Positions 9,508 to 19,420 of a stretch of 64,000 bases of DNA are shown in pieces. The notes under the pieces were generated by a model, which saw only the letters and a list, made by a program, of their open reading frames with translations, was not told the origin of the DNA and ran no database searches. The stretch lies in the NCBI RefSeq assembly GCF_023073715.1, contig NZ_JADPKA010000028.1, positions 156,545-220,544 on the forward strand. Reading direction: 5' to 3'. The translations under genes were made by a program, and so were the position numbers. Position 1 is the first letter of the stretch, and each line of letters starts with the position of its first letter. Source of the DNA: Bradyrhizobium sp. 164 (GTDB lineage Bacteria; Pseudomonadota; Alphaproteobacteria; Rhizobiales; Xanthobacteraceae).

Positions 9508-11157
9508 ATGAAGAAGGCCTTTCTGCTCGGTACAGGCTTTGCGGCCCTTTGTGCAACTACAATTACCGACACTCTACAAGCTGCAACCATAGATGATGTG
9601 GTTGCGCGCCTCGATGCGCTCGAACGCAACAACGCAAAGCTCGCGAAGGAGAACGCGCAGCTGCGTGAGCGCGTCACTCACATGGGCGAGGCGAAGGCCG
9701 CGGTGGCAGCCGTCGCCCCAGGCTCGCCGAAGGGCAATCCGGTTCTGCACGCTGCAGTCGCGCCGTCGCCGGCACCGGCATCTGCGCCCGAGCACACCGT
9801 CGTCAGCATCGGCGGGGCTCCGCTCTACAGCAAGGCGCCCGGGGCCAACCCGTTCATCGACAATACGACAGTGACGCTCTACGGCCACGTCGATCTCTCG
9901 GGCGACATCTTCAATCCCGGCGTCTACGACCAGGGCACAAAGTTCGGGGTTTCGAGCAACCTCACCTATTTTGGCGTTCGCGCGCGGCACAACCTCGATC
10001 CCTATGGCTATCCCGGATGGGCAGCCATCGCGCAGTTCGAATCCCTTGTGGAGGTCGCGGCCCTTCCGACCGAGCGCGCGGCGTTCGGCACCCGGGACAG
10101 CTTCCTCGGCATGGAAACCCCCTGGGGTACGATCAAGGCCGGCAAGGCGGATACGCCGTACAAGAAGGCAACGGCGAAGTTCGATCCGTTCTCGGCCACG
10201 CTCGGCGACTACAACTCGATCATGGGCAATACCGGCGGTGACCTCCGCGCCGAGTTCGATTGGCGCGCATCGCACGCGATCTGGTATGAATCGCCGGTGT
10301 GGAACGGCTTCCAGGCCACCGTCATGTTCTCGCCGGGACAGAACACGGCAAAGGATAACAGCGACTACGCGCTTGGCGATTTCAACTGCCCTGCCACCTC
10401 GGCGCGCGGCAGCGGCTCGAGCTTCCCGGCGACATCGGCACCGGAAGGCTGCACCGACGGCTCATACGGTAATCTCTACAGCGCGTCGCTGACGTATAAC
10501 CAGGGTCCGTTCACCGCGGTCGCCGCCTACGAATTCCACGAAGGGACCAACCGGACCAGCGACGAGGCGGTGACGCCGCTGAGCAATGGCGGCGTTCTGG
10601 TCGTACCGCCGGGCGCGGTCGGCATTGCCAACGAATGGGCAGCGAAAGTCGGTGCCGGCTACAAGTTCAAAGACGTGATCGGCAGCCTCCAGCTCTACGG
10701 CATCTACGAGGTCATGCGCCGCGAGAACACGATTGCCGCCTTCAACGAGCGTTCGCGCGATGGGTACTTCCTCAGCGCGACCCAGACGGTCGACAAATGG
10801 GACATCAACGCGTCCTGGGCTCACGCCAACGCCTCGCCGGGCTCGCCGGGCACAGGCGTCCTGAACGCCTATCCCACCGCCGGGGTCGCGGTCTCGGCGC
10901 CCGCAGGCGCGGCTGACTTCGCGCTCAACTCGGTCGACTCCAGCGCCGACCAGTACGCCCTCGGCGTGAAGTACCACTTCAGTCCGTTCGTGAGCTGGTA
11001 CATGGTGGGCAGCTATCTGCGCAACGGACCGGGCGCGCATTACTGCCTGGGTGTCAGCGGACATGGCTATGGCGTCTGCGGCCGCGACGCCAACAACAAC
11101 GTCGTCGCAGGCAACAAGGCGGAAGCGGTCACAACCGGCATGACCTTCGATTTCTGA
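9508..11157 (+). CDS. Gram-negative general porin with N-terminal coiled coil
   Basis: Trimeric outer-membrane porin, 549 residues. The signal peptide is residues 1-25 (MKKAFLLGTGFAAL ... LQAA). A short coiled coil follows (VVARLDALERNNAKLAKENAQLRE), typical of rhizobial porins, then an Ala/Pro linker and a 16-strand barrel starting VTLYGHVDLSGD and ending TTGMTFDF with a terminal Phe. The ATG at 9508 follows GAGGGGAAACC, a good ribosome site; the frame's earlier starts lack one. A rho-independent terminator lies 25 bases after the stop, so it is monocistronic. It probably allows diffusion of small hydrophilic solutes; selectivity is unknown. Confidence 0.9.
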   Translation: MKKAFLLGTGFAALCATTITDTLQAATIDDVVARLDALERNNAKLAKENAQLRERVTHMGEAKAAVAAVAPGSPKGNPVLHAAVAPSPAPASAPEHTVVSIGGAPLYSKAPGANPFIDNTTVTLYGHVDLSGDIFNPGVYDQGTKFGVSSNLTYFGVRARHNLDPYGYPGWAAIAQFESLVEVAALPTERAAFGTRDSFLGMETPWGTIKAGKADTPYKKATAKFDPFSATLGDYNSIMGNTGGDLRAEFDWRASHAIWYESPVWNGFQATVMFSPGQNTAKDNSDYALGDFNCPATSARGSGSSFPATSAPEGCTDGSYGNLYSASLTYNQGPFTAVAAYEFHEGTNRTSDEAVTPLSNGGVLVVPPGAVGIANEWAAKVGAGYKFKDVIGSLQLYGIYEVMRRENTIAAFNERSRDGYFLSATQTVDKWDINASWAHANASPGSPGTGVLNAYPTAGVAVSAPAGAADFALNSVDSSADQYALGVKYHFSPFVSWYMVGSYLRNGPGAHYCLGVSGHGYGVCGRDANNNVVAGNKAEAVTTGMTFDF

Positions 11158-11181
11158 CATACGATTCTTAGTGAAACCTCC

Positions 11182-11206
11182 GGGGAGCCAAACGGCTCTC
11201 CTTTTC
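11182..11206 (+). terminator. Rho-independent terminator of the porin gene
   Basis: Stem GGGGAGCC and GGCTCTCC (one G-U pair) with an AAAC loop, followed directly by CTTTT. It sits 24 bases downstream of the porin stop codon. Confidence 0.85.
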
Positions 11207-11525
11207 TATCTACAAACGTATCTCGTGCACGATTAGCAAATAGGTTGCGGTCGGGCTGGACACCCCGACATCGGAGATCGTATAAATGAAAGCGGCCTAG
11301 GAAGGCGGACGATGCAGGATTAGATTGCAGGTCCTTCTGAGAGCGATCCAGGATGCAAGCTGCTGCAGCGGGTCGCCGAATGGAAGACGAGGCGCGCGAG
11401 TCCTATGACACGCAGAGCCGTCGGCGTTCAGGTCGAGCCACGCTATAGAGCGCTTCCGCTCTCAGCCGCGGAAACGGACTTCGTCCGAATCCCTTGGCGT
11501 CCGTATCTTTCACATCAGAGACGAC

Positions 11526-11745
11526 ATGAGATGGATTCTGGCAGCTGCTTGTGCTGCCGCGATTTCCTTTGTTCTTGCAGCCGTCGCGGACGCCCAGGGC
11601 TGCACTAAGGGTGCGCTCCTCGGCGGCGCGCTGGCCATACGGCCGGCAGGCTGCACGCTGCGACTGGTTCCGTCGTCGGCCATACAAAGCGAACAAGGCC
11701 GACGCGAATAAGGGCAATAGTCAGGCGTCCTCCGGTCAGAACTGA
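11526..11745 (+). pseudogene. Small exported glycine-zipper-like protein, frameshifted
   Basis: The N-terminus is a clean signal peptide (MRWILAAACAAAISFVL ... ADAQGCTKGA), typical of short rhizobial periplasmic proteins with a glycine zipper. Shortly after GALLGG the expected continuation (GHTAGRLHAATGSVVGH) is found in another frame, and the tail (YKANKADANKG to SSGQN) in a third. Two small indels therefore break a gene of about 75 residues. As it stands, the first frame ends at 11711 after an unrelated tail. The intact family has no known biochemical role. Confidence 0.6.
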
Positions 11746-12644
11746 GCCTCGATAAGCCTCAGAGCTCCAATCCGAAGGCCGTTCGTGCCAGAGAACACTT
11801 TAGCTGAAAGCGGCGACTTCGGAGGCGCCCCGTCGAGAATTCTCCGGAAACCAAGCATCCGCCCCCGCAGCTTGCAGCGCAACGGTTGCAACTGGCGACG
11901 GCCTCTTCCTGGCATACTCGCCGACGGACCAGGCGCACTCGCGATCGACGGAGGCGTCGTCGAGAGATGATGCGACTGCCTGATCTGAGGCGGCATCACT
12001 CCATACCGACATTCAGACGACGTCTTAGTTCCGAATTGCGCAACGCGGACGGCGCGATCCACAGGAGCATCGGCACTCGAGCCGCGCAAATCATTACGCT
12101 CGTCGCACCATTGGTCTTTCGAGGCAGCAGGGGCTAACGTTATCGTCATCTCAGTTTGGAAGCGTCTGTGGGGCCGCGTGGGACCGGCAACCATCTTTAC
12201 CTGCTCTTCCGCGCAGTGCGCCTAGCACCTCGTCACCTCCGATTGAAGCAGAGAGAAAGCCCCGAAATCGGGGAGACCGCTCGGCAGGTCGGCGCAGGCA
12301 ATAGCGGGCGTCTTCCCCCGCGGGGCAGCGCCCCTCGCCTCTCCAGCTGCTGGGCGAAGCCATCTTTATCCGACGGCTATGCCAGCCATTCGCGCAAGCT
12401 GCGGGCTGATCCCGATTCCGGTCTCCGGCTGGCAGCACGAATTAGCCAATCGATCCGCGCGGCCCCTTTCCTCACCTATCTCAACCGAAGGCAACCTCGG
12501 CTCCCCAATAGGCGCGCGCCATCCTTCATGACTTAATCTGAGCACTGGCGGATGACAGTCGGCGTGATTGCAGCCGAGCGCTCCATAGCCATAGCGCTCA
12601 ATCCCCAAGATATGCTCGGCGCACTGGCTTGGGCCAAACAGGGC
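11746..12644. other. About 900 bp without a recognisable gene
   Basis: Several frames are open for 60-150 codons on both strands, but none shows a signal peptide, a membrane segment, a domain motif or a ribosome site, and their amino-acid composition (Arg, Pro, Ser rich) is that of non-coding GC-rich DNA. No repeat or RNA structure was noticed. It may be decayed sequence between the small exported remnant and the histidine kinase. Confidence 0.5.
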
Positions 12645-14150
12645 CTAGTCCTGGTGGGGAGCGAGGGTGAACTGGAAGACGGCGCCCCGAGGCTTGTTCC
12701 TCGTGACCCACAACTGTCCGCCATGAGCTGCGATGATCGACCGACAGATGGCCAGCCCCATACCTAAGCCGTGCGATTTGGTCGTGTAGAACGCTTCGAA
12801 AACGCGCTCTTCACTCGTCGGGTCGAGCCCCGGGCCCGTGTCTCGCACCGAGACGCGTATATCGCCTGCAACATCCCTTTCGGTACTGATCTGCAGCTCC
12901 CGCATGCCGTCCTCAACGCTGTTCACGGCGTCGATGGCATTGAGGATCAGATTCAGGAGCACCTGCTGCAGCTGAATGCGCTCACCTTCGATCTGCGGCA
13001 GGTCCTCCGCCAGTTGCGTCTGTAGCGAAATCTTATGCCTCACCGCCTCGCTTCGGACCATGGCGACGACGTCCAGCACGGCTTCGTTGAGGTCGACGCG
13101 GCTTCTGGGTACCGGCGCCTTCCTGACCATAGCACGGATACGGTGGACGATCTCGCCAGCTCGTCGGCTATCTGCGACAATGTGCTCGAGGGACTCGCGG
13201 GCCTTGTTCAGATTAGGCGGGTTAGCGCCCAACCAGTTCAAGGCGGCGTCCGCATTGGTGAGCACAGCCGAGATCGGCTGATTGACCTCATGGGCAATCG
13301 AGGCCGTCAGCTGCCCAATCGTCGCGACACGACTGACATGAGCGAGTTCGACCTGGGTCTTTTGGCGTTCAATGACAGCCTTCTTGAAAATTTCGATCGC
13401 ACCCGCCATCGCGCCGATTTCGTCACGCCGTTCAATCCCGGGCACGTCGATGCTAGTGTCGCCCTTGGCGAGTGCGGTCATGGCGCCGGTCATTCGGGTG
13501 ATCGGCGTCGCGATAGCGCGCGTGAGTAAAATGCCCATCAATACCGCGATCAGGAGCGAGGCTGCGGCGCCCAGCGCGGTCGCCGTGTATGCAGTGGCAT
13601 ACGCCTGCTTCTGCACGGCGTCGCGCCTTGCCAACAGATCGCGCTCAGCCTTCTCGATTTCGTTCGCCTTGGCGCGGATGGCGTCCATCGCAGCCTTGCC
13701 GGTCGACCCCTCCAGCGTGCGTGCGTCCTCGCGCGTCTCGGGGGTCGCCATCAGCGCGATCTCGCGCTCGGCGGTCTCGATGCGCCACGTGGACGCCAGC
13801 TTGTTCAACTCATCGAGCCGGTTTTGCTGATCTTGGTTATCCGAAGTCTGTGCTTTTAATTTCCGGATCGCCGCACTGAAGTTGTCGCCACCCCTGCGAT
13901 ACGGCTCCAAGAATTTCTCGTCGCCACTGAGCAAATAGCCGCGCAGACTCGTTTCTTGATCAAGCGCTGCGGCCACCGCCATCTCTAGCGTGTCCAACAC
14001 GTCAGTGGTATGGACACGCCAGTTTTTGGCCTCTTCGATCACGCCAAGTCTGTCATATACGATTGCGCCACTCACAAATATGACGGCTATCACGGCTGCA
14101 AACGCGGCCATCAATTTGTGCAAGATCAGCAAATTCGAGAAAGGGGACAC
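12645..14150 (-). CDS. CHASE3/HAMP sensor histidine kinase
   Basis: Membrane sensor kinase of 501 residues. TM1 is near residues 10-35, followed by a periplasmic CHASE3-type helical domain (ALDQETSLRGYLLSGDEKFLEPY), TM2 near 190-210, HAMP (ATPITRMTGAMTALAKGD), a HisKA box (SIAHEVNQPISAVL, phospho-His), an N box (LNLILNAIDAV), G1 (DTGPGLDP) and G2 (GLGMGLAICRSI). The GTG at 14150 is chosen because GAGGG lies five bases upstream; a TTG at 14162 would include that site. No response regulator is adjacent, so it is an orphan. The H box resembles that of the giant kinase at 24.6-30.5 kb. Confidence 0.9.
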   Translation of the reverse strand: MSPFSNLLILHKLMAAFAAVIAVIFVSGAIVYDRLGVIEEAKNWRVHTTDVLDTLEMAVAAALDQETSLRGYLLSGDEKFLEPYRRGGDNFSAAIRKLKAQTSDNQDQQNRLDELNKLASTWRIETAEREIALMATPETREDARTLEGSTGKAAMDAIRAKANEIEKAERDLLARRDAVQKQAYATAYTATALGAAASLLIAVLMGILLTRAIATPITRMTGAMTALAKGDTSIDVPGIERRDEIGAMAGAIEIFKKAVIERQKTQVELAHVSRVATIGQLTASIAHEVNQPISAVLTNADAALNWLGANPPNLNKARESLEHIVADSRRAGEIVHRIRAMVRKAPVPRSRVDLNEAVLDVVAMVRSEAVRHKISLQTQLAEDLPQIEGERIQLQQVLLNLILNAIDAVNSVEDGMRELQISTERDVAGDIRVSVRDTGPGLDPTSEERVFEAFYTTKSHGLGMGLAICRSIIAAHGGQLWVTRNKPRGAVFQFTLAPHQD

Positions 14151-14349
14151 AATGACCCTCAAGGCCGAAATCAGCGGCCGAACAGCTGGCTAACTCAAGA
14201 TTGCTCCCAAGCGGTGGCATTCGCAAGAATTTGGCATGGGACTGTGATAGGGGCAAAGCAGCGCAGCCTTCCCCTCAGTGGAGCATACCGCATCTCGTCG
14301 GACAACTGGGAAATTCTAGGCATGCGGTGCCCTCGGACACAACAGGCCC

Positions 14350-15012
14350 TCATATCGATGCGACCTTCATGATCTCCAATGTTCCGCGCCAGATCATCTC
14401 AACTGCCACATAGAGAATGACGGCCAGTCCGACGTAAGCGAGCCATCGATGAGTTTGCAGAAGGCCGGCAATGAAAGAAGCGGCCAGGAGTGCGGCGGAC
14501 TTGGTCATGCCGATGATCGCATGCTTGGAAGCGGCGTAGGAGGCACCGCCCGCGACACCGCGGATGCCGGCACCCGACGAGGTATTTACGACTACGCCAC
14601 CGCCTTGGCTCAACATGTGTGCTATCTCATGCTTCATGCAGATGAAGGTGCCACGAAGGTTTATGTCAAGAACGCGGTCCCACTCCTCTAGCTCGATTTC
14701 ATGAAGCGGCGCCGCCTTGTTCTCGACCCCAGCGTTGTTGAATGCGCAGTCGATGCGGCCGAACGCGTTGACGGCCTTCGCCACCGCCGCTGCGACGTCG
14801 TCAGGATTCGACACATCACACGTGATCGTCAGCACGTCGCCGCCGGCGGCCTTTACCCGCTCGGCAGTCTCCTGTAGCGCGGCCTCCCATCTATCCGTGA
14901 TGACGACGCCCGCGCCTTCTGCAGCGAAGGCTATCGCGGTCGCTCGGCCGATGCCGCTTGCGGCTCCGGTGATGAATGCAGTCTTTCCTTCGAAGCGTTT
15001 TGAACCGAGCAT
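14350..15012 (-). pseudogene. Chimera: SDR N-terminus joined to TerC/YjbE C-terminus
   Basis: Residues 1-175 are a classical short-chain dehydrogenase: TGAASGIG (15-22), NNAG (92-95), Ser145/146, Tyr159 and Lys163, then IIGMTKSAAL. At about 14487 the frame passes without a break into SFIAGLLQTHRWLAYVG and LYVAVEMIWRGTLEI, the last two helices of a TerC/YjbE-family membrane protein. The substrate-binding and C-terminal part of the SDR is missing; it is found at 40.46-40.64 kb on the other strand, joined to a TerC N-terminus. The ATG at 15012 has AGGAG about ten bases upstream, so it is probably still expressed, but the SDR fold is incomplete and activity is unlikely. Confidence 0.9.
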
Positions 15013-15179
15013 CGCAGTCTATCTCCTGAGTGGTTTTCTAAAAATGGCTGCCGGGCTAGTTCGGTCGACGCCGATAAACTGAGGAACCCCAACCGGCCGT
15101 CGAGCGGTATCACTTGGCGCTCACAACCGATCTGCAGGACCGGTGATGCCGGTGACCCCATCGTCTCGTTTGCTGCCCA

Positions 15180-15680
15180 TCACTTCCGGTACTGTTCGTC
15201 GCGGACCTTCTCCATCCATTCAACGTTCTTGCCGTTGAGAGATTCCTGGATGGCGATGTGTGTCATTGCGGTCGTCGCCGATGCGCCGTGCCAGTGCTTC
15301 AGTCCTGGCGGAAACCACACGACGTCGCCTGCGCGAATTTCTTCGACCGGTCCGCCGTCGCGCTGCACCCAACCTAGGCCGGCAGTGACGATCAGCGTCT
15401 GGCCAAGCGGGTGCGTGTGCCAAGCAGTCCGCGCGCCGGGCTCGAACGTGACATAGGCGCCGCTCGAGCGGGCCGGCTCTTGCGCCTGAAATAGCGGATC
15501 GATGCGTACGGTCCCGCTGAACCAGTCTTCGGGCCCCTTCTGTGAAGGGCGGGACCCGTTCCTGTTGATGGCGATATCCATGTTGGTCTCCTTTTGTTTT
15601 CCAGCTGCGAACACCAGCGGGGAGTGAGTCTCGGCGACGGCGACACTGCCAAGAATGAGGACGGCCCTGCGCGTAATCAC
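15180..15680 (-). CDS. Exported cupin-domain protein
   Basis: 166 residues with an N-terminal [15 protein letters not shown] segment resembling a signal peptide, then a single cupin barrel. The metal-binding motif reads [11 protein letters not shown] and later GLKHWHGA, giving the usual His, His and His ligands. The ATG at 15680 overlaps the stop of the upstream CMD gene by four bases, indicating translational coupling; an internal ATG near 15581 would give a cytoplasmic form. Proteins of this type commonly sit next to CMD-family genes in LysR-linked clusters. The reaction is not known; hydroxynitrile-lyase-like cupins are the nearest named relatives. Confidence 0.8.
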   Translation of the reverse strand: MITRRAVLILGSVAVAETHSPLVFAAGKQKETNMDIAINRNGSRPSQKGPEDWFSGTVRIDPLFQAQEPARSSGAYVTFEPGARTAWHTHPLGQTLIVTAGLGWVQRDGGPVEEIRAGDVVWFPPGLKHWHGASATTAMTHIAIQESLNGKNVEWMEKVRDEQYRK

Positions 15681-16366
15681 GGTCGCTTCTCGATCACGTC
15701 CTTGACGACAGGCGCCGCGGAGAATGCGTTAGGCCAGCCGGCGTAGAACGCGAGATGGCCGAGAACCTCGCCGGCTTCATCCCGCGTCAGTCCGTTGTCC
15801 ATTGCGCGGTTCAGGTGATAGGTGATCTGCGCAACTTGGCCGGTGGCGATCAGCGCGCTCACGGTAACCAGGCTGCGGTCGCGCGGGGCCAGCGCCGGCC
15901 TGAGCCAAAGATCCCGGAACAGCACGTCGGTCGTGTACTGCACAAGGCTTGGCGTGACGTGCCCAAACTGCTCTCCGACGCGCGTGGCCCGCTGCTTCTC
16001 GGCCGCTTCGTCGAGCGGGAGCTGCGGTCCCGAGGCCGGCGGGAGCTGATCGGCTCCGACGTTGCGGCCCTTGAACACCTCGCGCGCCGCCGGAATCGCG
16101 TCCATGGCATTCGCCCATCCGGTATAGAAAGCCAGATGGGTGATGATCTCTGATATCTCCGACGGCTTCACGCCGTTGTCGAGAGCGAGGTTCATGTAGT
16201 ACGGCAGTTCGACGGTCTGGTCGCGGGCGATCAGCGCGGCGACGGTGACGACGCTGCGATCGCGGGAGGAAAGGCCCGGTCGCTTCCAGAGATCGCCGAC
16301 GACGAACTTCTGCGCGTAGCCTTCGAGAGCTGGAGCGACGGCGCGAATGTCTTCCGGTTTCGTCAT
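15677..16366 (-). CDS. Carboxymuconolactone decarboxylase (CMD) family protein, two repeats
   Basis: 229 residues with two tandem CMD/AhpD-like all-helical repeats. The first spans residues 25-95 ([16 protein letters not shown] ... [19 protein letters not shown]). The second spans 145-215 ([16 protein letters not shown] ... [19 protein letters not shown]). No CxxC redox pair is present, so it is closer to gamma-carboxymuconolactone decarboxylase than to AhpD peroxidase partners. It overlaps the cupin gene and lies 82 bp downstream of an MFS gene in the same direction. Probably cytoplasmic; the substrate is unknown. Confidence 0.85.
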   Translation of the reverse strand: MTKPEDIRAVAPALEGYAQKFVVGDLWKRPGLSSRDRSVVTVAALIARDQTVELPYYMNLALDNGVKPSEISEIITHLAFYTGWANAMDAIPAAREVFKGRNVGADQLPPASGPQLPLDEAAEKQRATRVGEQFGHVTPSLVQYTTDVLFRDLWLRPALAPRDRSLVTVSALIATGQVAQITYHLNRAMDNGLTRDEAGEVLGHLAFYAGWPNAFSAAPVVKDVIEKRP

Positions 16367-16448
16367 GGTGTTTGCTCCTTCGTTTGATGTCTGCGCGGCG
16401 GCCGCGCCGCGAACAGACAGAATGAAACCAACGTCGCTGCGAGCGCTC

Positions 16449-17657
16449 TCATTGCGGAGATCCCTGCACTGTTATGGGGTGCGCGATCAGCCAGCAGGCG
16501 ACGAGGGACGCGCACAACACGATTGCCGAACTGACCAGAAACAAAGCGTTCAAACTTGCACCGACCGCGATCAGTCCAAGCGCGGGACTGGCAAGGCCTT
16601 GGGCGAGATCGAGGAACGCGGTGTAGGCGCCCATGGCGAGACCACGGCTCTGCGGCGCGACGCGACGGACCGCTTCGACCCCGAAGCCGGGATAGACCAG
16701 TGAAAAGCCGAAGCCCGTGAGCGCGGCGCCGGCGAGCGCCATGTCCGGACGATCAGCCAGCCAGATTAGGGCCTGGCCGGCGGCTTCGATCGCAGCACAG
16801 ACCAGTGCGACCTTCGCTCCACCGATCTTGTCGGCCAAGTGGCTGAAGAAAAGCCGGGCCAGGATGAAGGCGACCGCATAGGCCGTGTAGGCGGACCATC
16901 CGTTCGCCCACCCCCTGGTGAAGAACAGTAAGGCGACGAACGTTGTCACAGCGCCGAAGCCCACCGAGCCGAGCGCCGAGCCTAGCCCCGGCACCCAGAC
17001 GGCACCGATAACTTCGACGAACGAGGACCGCGCGTGCTTCGCCGGCGCGACCGCCGGAAGAAGACCGACCAGCGGCAGCGCGACGAGCGTAGCCAGCGTG
17101 GTCGCCAGCGAAATCGCCACGAAGCCGTGGGCCGCATAAAGAGCGGAGCCAGCCGGCGCACCGATCGCGAAGGCCGCGAACATGGCCGATCCCACCCAGG
17201 CGATGACCTTTCCTGTGTTCTGGGAAGGGGCGAGGGCCAATCCCCAGCTAACTGCGGCCGTGATGATGAAGCTCTCCGCTCCGCCGAGCAGGGCCCGGCC
17301 CGAAAGGAGGACGGCTACCGAGACCAGCGGGGATCCGCTGAAGCCGAGCGATAGCAGATAGAGCAGTCCCGCGGCGGCCGCCGCCAGCAAGCCGGCGACG
17401 ACCCCGCGCTTCGCTCCAAGCGCATCGGAGAAGTGCCCCGCCCACGGGCGGGAGATCAACGATGCGGCGAATTGGCTGCCGGCCACCAGACCCACCACGA
17501 AGGTGCCAAAACCCAGCCCATCGTGCACATGGAGAGGCAGTACGGGCATCGCCAACCCGATGACGAGGAAGGCGGCGAACACCATGCCCATGATGGGCAG
17601 CAGCGTGGCGGTGATGCCGGGGGCAGAGACGGGCTTCTGCATGGCGGCGATCGACAT
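16449..17657 (-). CDS. MFS transporter (YhhS/arabinose-exporter-like)
   Basis: 402 residues with twelve predicted TM helices. The loop 2-3 signature is WAGHFSDALGAKRG, and the family-like segment SGRALLGGAESFIIT lies in TM4. The length and the GGAES motif fit the YhhS/YfcJ group of drug-H+ or sugar exporters. It starts three bases after the stop of the upstream SDR gene and is therefore part of the same operon. The exported compound may be the substrate or product of the neighbouring SDR, cupin and CMD proteins, but that is inference. Confidence 0.85.
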   Translation of the reverse strand: MSIAAMQKPVSAPGITATLLPIMGMVFAAFLVIGLAMPVLPLHVHDGLGFGTFVVGLVAGSQFAASLISRPWAGHFSDALGAKRGVVAGLLAAAAAGLLYLLSLGFSGSPLVSVAVLLSGRALLGGAESFIITAAVSWGLALAPSQNTGKVIAWVGSAMFAAFAIGAPAGSALYAAHGFVAISLATTLATLVALPLVGLLPAVAPAKHARSSFVEVIGAVWVPGLGSALGSVGFGAVTTFVALLFFTRGWANGWSAYTAYAVAFILARLFFSHLADKIGGAKVALVCAAIEAAGQALIWLADRPDMALAGAALTGFGFSLVYPGFGVEAVRRVAPQSRGLAMGAYTAFLDLAQGLASPALGLIAVGASLNALFLVSSAIVLCASLVACWLIAHPITVQGSPQ

Positions 17658-17660
17658 GCC

Positions 17661-18407
17661 TCAGAGCTCCTGATTCGTCGGTCGGTAGAGGATCTCGTTG
17701 ATGTCGACTTCCGGAGGTTGGCTCAGCGCGAACGCGACGACCCGTGCGAACGACTCGGCAGGCACGGCGACCTGATCGTAGAACGACCGGATCCCCGCCG
17801 CCGCGGTCGGGTCCGTGATGGTGTTCAGGAGCTCGGTTGCCACGGCGCCGGGGGAGATTACCGTCGTACGGATGTTGTAAGGCTTCACCTCCTGTCGCAG
17901 GCCTTCCGACAACGCACGTACGGCGAATTTCGTCGCGGCGTAGACGGCGAAGCCCGGCCCGACCTTGTGGCCGGCGACGGACGAAACGTTGATGAAGTGG
18001 CCCGACTTCTGCCGCTGCATGTGCGGAAGCGCCGCGGCGATGCCGTACGTCACCCCTTTCAGGTTGACGTCAATCATCCGGTCCCACTCCTCGACTTTCA
18101 GTTGGTCGAGGGGCGCCTGAGGCATCAAACCGGCGTTGTTGATGATGACGTCGATACGGCCATAGTTTCGGACCGCCGCGTCGACGAGCGCCTTCACCTG
18201 CTCGCGGCGGGTGACGTCCGTCTCAAGAGCCAGTGCCTTGCCGCCGCGCGCCTCGATGTCATTCGCGAGCGCGTGGATACGGTCCGCCCGGCGGGCGCCG
18301 AGCACGACGGTGGCCCCCTCCGCAGACAGAAGCCGCGCGGTCGCCTCGCCCAGCCCGCTGCTTGCTCCGGTCACGACGACGATCTTGTCCCTAATTCCTT
18401 GCCTCAT
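17661..18407 (-). CDS. Short-chain dehydrogenase/reductase
   Basis: Complete cytoplasmic NAD(P)-dependent oxidoreductase of 248 residues: cofactor loop TGASSGLG (13-20), NNAG (90-93), catalytic Ser143, Tyr156 and Lys160, with [10 protein letters not shown] after the active site. The charged GARRAD at the end of strand 2 favours NADP. First gene of the operon running to MFS, CMD and cupin, and divergent from a LysR regulator. In contrast to the chimeric SDR at 14.5-15 kb it is intact. Confidence 0.9.
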   Translation of the reverse strand: MRQGIRDKIVVVTGASSGLGEATARLLSAEGATVVLGARRADRIHALANDIEARGGKALALETDVTRREQVKALVDAAVRNYGRIDVIINNAGLMPQAPLDQLKVEEWDRMIDVNLKGVTYGIAAALPHMQRQKSGHFINVSSVAGHKVGPGFAVYAATKFAVRALSEGLRQEVKPYNIRTTVISPGAVATELLNTITDPTAAAGIRSFYDQVAVPAESFARVVAFALSQPPEVDINEILYRPTNQEL

Positions 18408-18454
18408 AGGTTCGTGCCTTCTTCTGGAGCCCGCCGCCCGATGCTGATCAGAAC

Positions 18455-18468
18455 CTAGGCCTTCCTAG
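18455..18468. promoter_or_regulatory. Inverted repeat in the SDR/lysR divergent promoter
   Basis: CTAGG-CCTT-CCTAG is a perfect 5-bp inverted repeat in the 113-bp gap between the divergent SDR operon and the LysR gene. It is a candidate operator for that regulator. Further T-N11-A type pairs exist in the AT-richer part at 18470-18510, so the true LysR box is not settled. Confidence 0.4.
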
Positions 18469-18520
18469 CCTTCCCGATTAGGTGATAAATTGTGAATGCA
18501 GTCATTAGACAGGCTTATGG

Positions 18521-19420
18521 ATGAAGCGGGACGACGCCAGCGATCTCATCGCCTTCCTCGCGGTCGCGAGAGAGCGCAACTTCACGCGGGCTGCGGCCAA
18601 GCTCGGCATGACGCAATCCGCGCTAAGCCAGATCGTGCGGGGTCTCGAGGAGCGCCTCGGAGTTCGATTGTTGAACCGCACGACGCGCAGCGTCACGCCG
18701 ACCCAGGCCGGTGAACGCCTGTTCTCCAGCGTGGGGCCGAAGTTCACCGCGATGGATGCCGATCTAGCCGAGCTGAGCAAATTGCGCGAGAGACCCGCCG
18801 GAACCATTCGGTTGACGGCTACCGAGTACGCCGCCGCCGAGATCCTTCTCGCGGCTCTCGGGCACTTCCTGCCTAAGTACCCCGACGTCCATGTCGAAGT
18901 GATCATCGACTACGGGCTCACCAACATCGTCGCGCAGCAGGTCGATGCCGGAATTCGCCCGGGGGAACTCGTCGCGAAGGACATGATCGCAGTGCGCATC
19001 AGCCCCGATCTCCGGATGGCCGTCGTCGGATCGCCATCCTACTTCGCCGTCCGCAAACGGCCGAAGACACCGCAGGACCTGACGCAGCATAACTGTCTCA
19101 ACCTCCGTCTTCCGACGCACGGCGGGAGCCTCTACGCGTGGGAGTTCGAAAAGAACGGACGGGAGCTCAACGTGCGGGTCGACGGGCAGCTCGTTTTCAA
19201 CAGTGCAGGGCTTCTCCTGGAAGGCGCGCTTAAGGGCTTGGGCATCGCCTACCTGACGGAGGGACACGTGCAGCCGTACGTCTCGGAGGGTCGGCTGGTC
19301 CGCGTTCTCGCCGACTGGTGTCCGCCGTTCTCCGGCTATCACCTCTACTACCCCAGCCGCCGGCAGCCCTCGTCGGCCTTCGCCCTCCTGGTCGATGCGT
19401 TGAGGCATCGAGCGCGATGA
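18521..19420 (+). CDS. LysR-family transcriptional regulator
   Basis: 299 residues, the usual family length. The winged helix-turn-helix occupies residues 7-66 (FLAVARERNFTRAAAKLGMTQSALSQIVRGLEERLG is its recognition region, read in pieces), followed by a linker helix and a periplasmic-binding-like effector domain (AGTIRLTA ... GLGIAYLTEGHVQPYV ... GYHLYYPSR). It belongs to the group related to PgrR/DmlR. It is transcribed away from the SDR-MFS-CMD-cupin operon and is expected to control it. Confidence 0.9.
   Translation: MKRDDASDLIAFLAVARERNFTRAAAKLGMTQSALSQIVRGLEERLGVRLLNRTTRSVTPTQAGERLFSSVGPKFTAMDADLAELSKLRERPAGTIRLTATEYAAAEILLAALGHFLPKYPDVHVEVIIDYGLTNIVAQQVDAGIRPGELVAKDMIAVRISPDLRMAVVGSPSYFAVRKRPKTPQDLTQHNCLNLRLPTHGGSLYAWEFEKNGRELNVRVDGQLVFNSAGLLLEGALKGLGIAYLTEGHVQPYVSEGRLVRVLADWCPPFSGYHLYYPSRRQPSSAFALLVDALRHRAR

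Noticed and set aside
16385..16430. GC-rich palindrome between the CMD and MFS genes as a terminator
   Set aside because: Short imperfect stem, no T-run, and the genes appear to be one operon.
17433..18458. A 341-codon plus-strand frame
   Set aside because: Lies antisense to the start of the MFS gene and the whole SDR gene, which have clear motifs; its composition is that of a shadow frame.
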